From Acidobacteriota bacterium (GTDB lineage: Bacteria > Acidobacteriota > Terriglobia > Acidiferrales > UBA7541), in contig QHZC01000276.1 in the NCBI GenBank assembly GCA_003224515.1, positions 7,036 to 13,653 on the forward strand: DNA of 6,618 nucleotides. The letters run 5' to 3'. Below are positions 5,759-6,618 of the stretch, in pieces. Made by a program: the position numbers and the translations under genes. The stretch's first letter is position 1, and every line of letters begins with the position of its first letter. The notes beneath the pieces are model-generated. The model did no database searches and was not told where the DNA came from. It was given only the letters and a program-made list of their open reading frames with translations.

Positions 5759-6618
5759 ATGGCACAACAGCACGGCGAAAACCTCAAGCAGGCGATGGAC
5801 ACGCTCCGAGCGCACAAACTGCGCAGCTTTCTCACCGTCTTCGGCGTGGTCCTCGGCGTTAGCGTCATCATGCTGGTTGCCGCGCTCATCACCGGCTTCG
5901 ATCAGCAAGTCCAGGAGAACATCAAGCAGTACGGCGCCGATACCGCCTTCGTCGCGCGCTTTGACCAGGGCCCGCACGGGGGCGGCCGGCGCCCCAAGGA
6001 AGAACGCGAACGCAAGCCGCTGACGCTGGAAGACAGCCAAGCCGTTAAAGAATTATGTCCCGCGATCAAGGACCTCACCGTTTTCATCACCTGGTGGGAG
6101 CAGCAGCATTCCGTGCGCACCAAGGACGGCGAAGTCACCGCCATCGATTTCCGCGGCGTACAGCCGAATTTCGGCCAGGTTTATGCCAACGCCGCGACGC
6201 TGGAAGGCCGATTCATCAGCGAAGGTGACGATCTGCACCGCGAAAAAGTGGTAATGCTCGGGGAAAATGCCGCGCCGGTCCTTTTTCCCAATGTTTCGCC
6301 GCTGGGCAAAGATGTGATGATTGATGGCTCGGCGTTTCGTGTGATCGGCGTGGTGGAAAAGCCCAAAGGAATGTTTGGCCAGGACGATGAAGACCGCCGC
6401 GTGCTCATCCCCTACAGCACCTTCCGGAAAATTTATCCGGGCGCGTATGAAAACTGCATCCGCTTCCAGGCCTATCCGAACCTGCTGGATCAGGCCGTCG
6501 ATCAGGCTACGGAAGTGCTGCGCCGCCGCCGCAACGTTCCCTACCAGGGCAAGAATAGTTTTTCCATTCAAACCTCCCAGCAGATCGTGGATCAATTTCA
6601 CAGCATTCTGGGGATGGT
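5759..6618 (+). CDS. MacB/FtsX-type ABC transporter permease (second of pair), cut by right edge
   Basis: The first 286 residues of a second permease, open to the end of the window. It begins MAQQHGENLKQAMDTLRAHK and shares the block LRAHKLRSFLT with the first permease at the same position, then has one membrane helix at about 24-47 and a periplasmic MacB core domain with DFRGVQPNFGQVY (130-142), ATLEGRFISEGD (146-157), NVSPLGKDVMIDGSAFRVIG (178-197) and RRVLIPYSTFRKIYP (213-227). The C-terminal three helices and FtsX signature lie beyond the edge. A charged glycine-rich insert GPHGGGRRPKEERERKP (about 71-87) has no counterpart in the first permease. The start ATG 5759 lies 42 bases after the previous stop, in the same frame; no good ribosome binding site is seen, and ATG 5795 (M13) is an alternative. 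The two proteins probably form a heterodimeric channel or two related transporters sharing one ATPase. Confidence 0.87.
   Translation, partial: MAQQHGENLKQAMDTLRAHKLRSFLTVFGVVLGVSVIMLVAALITGFDQQVQENIKQYGADTAFVARFDQGPHGGGRRPKEERERKPLTLEDSQAVKELCPAIKDLTVFITWWEQQHSVRTKDGEVTAIDFRGVQPNFGQVYANAATLEGRFISEGDDLHREKVVMLGENAAPVLFPNVSPLGKDVMIDGSAFRVIGVVEKPKGMFGQDDEDRRVLIPYSTFRKIYPGAYENCIRFQAYPNLLDQAVDQATEVLRRRRNVPYQGKNSFSIQTSQQIVDQFHSILGM

Overview
This is a GC-rich bacterial chromosomal window that most resembles a soil acidobacterium (Acidobacteriota). The reasons are indirect: a PQQ dehydrogenase with a separate small cytochrome c, an exported DinB-family protein, MacB-like orphan permeases in tandem, and two hypothetical families (a LolA-like exported protein and a coiled-coil protein ending in a conserved LR tail) that I associate with that phylum. 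No rRNA or other marker gene is present, so the taxonomy is an inference.

The window has three blocks. Block A (about 1-2034, plus strand) is an electron-transfer group: the 3' end of a PQQ-dependent dehydrogenase, a c-type cytochrome that overlaps it by four bases (ATGA), and, 75 bases on, an exported cupin protein with a strong ribosome binding site. The dehydrogenase would oxidise an alcohol or sugar in the periplasm and pass electrons to the cytochrome; the role of the cupin is unknown.

Block B (about 2069-4160, minus strand, convergent with block A) reads from right to left: an exported DinB-family protein (start at 4160, behind GGAGG), an exported hypothetical protein broken by one apparent frameshift near 3197, and a coiled-coil reading frame that seems to have lost its N-terminus and start codon. 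The last two genes look damaged, either truly decaying or affected by sequence error. The 141 bases between dinB and the broken gene hold several small inverted repeats.

Block C (4499-6618, plus strand, divergent from dinB) encodes two consecutive MacB/FtsX-type ABC transporter permeases. The first is complete; the second runs off the right edge. No ATPase or periplasmic adaptor lies in the window. The 338 bases between dinB and the first permease have no convincing gene; they hold a tandem GTACAA repeat that may be regulatory.

I found no CRISPR array, tRNA, rRNA, insertion sequence or integrase, and no evidence of an unprecedented system. The points most worth a second look are the frameshift, the decapitated coiled-coil gene with its perfect hairpin, and the possible operators in the intergenic regions.
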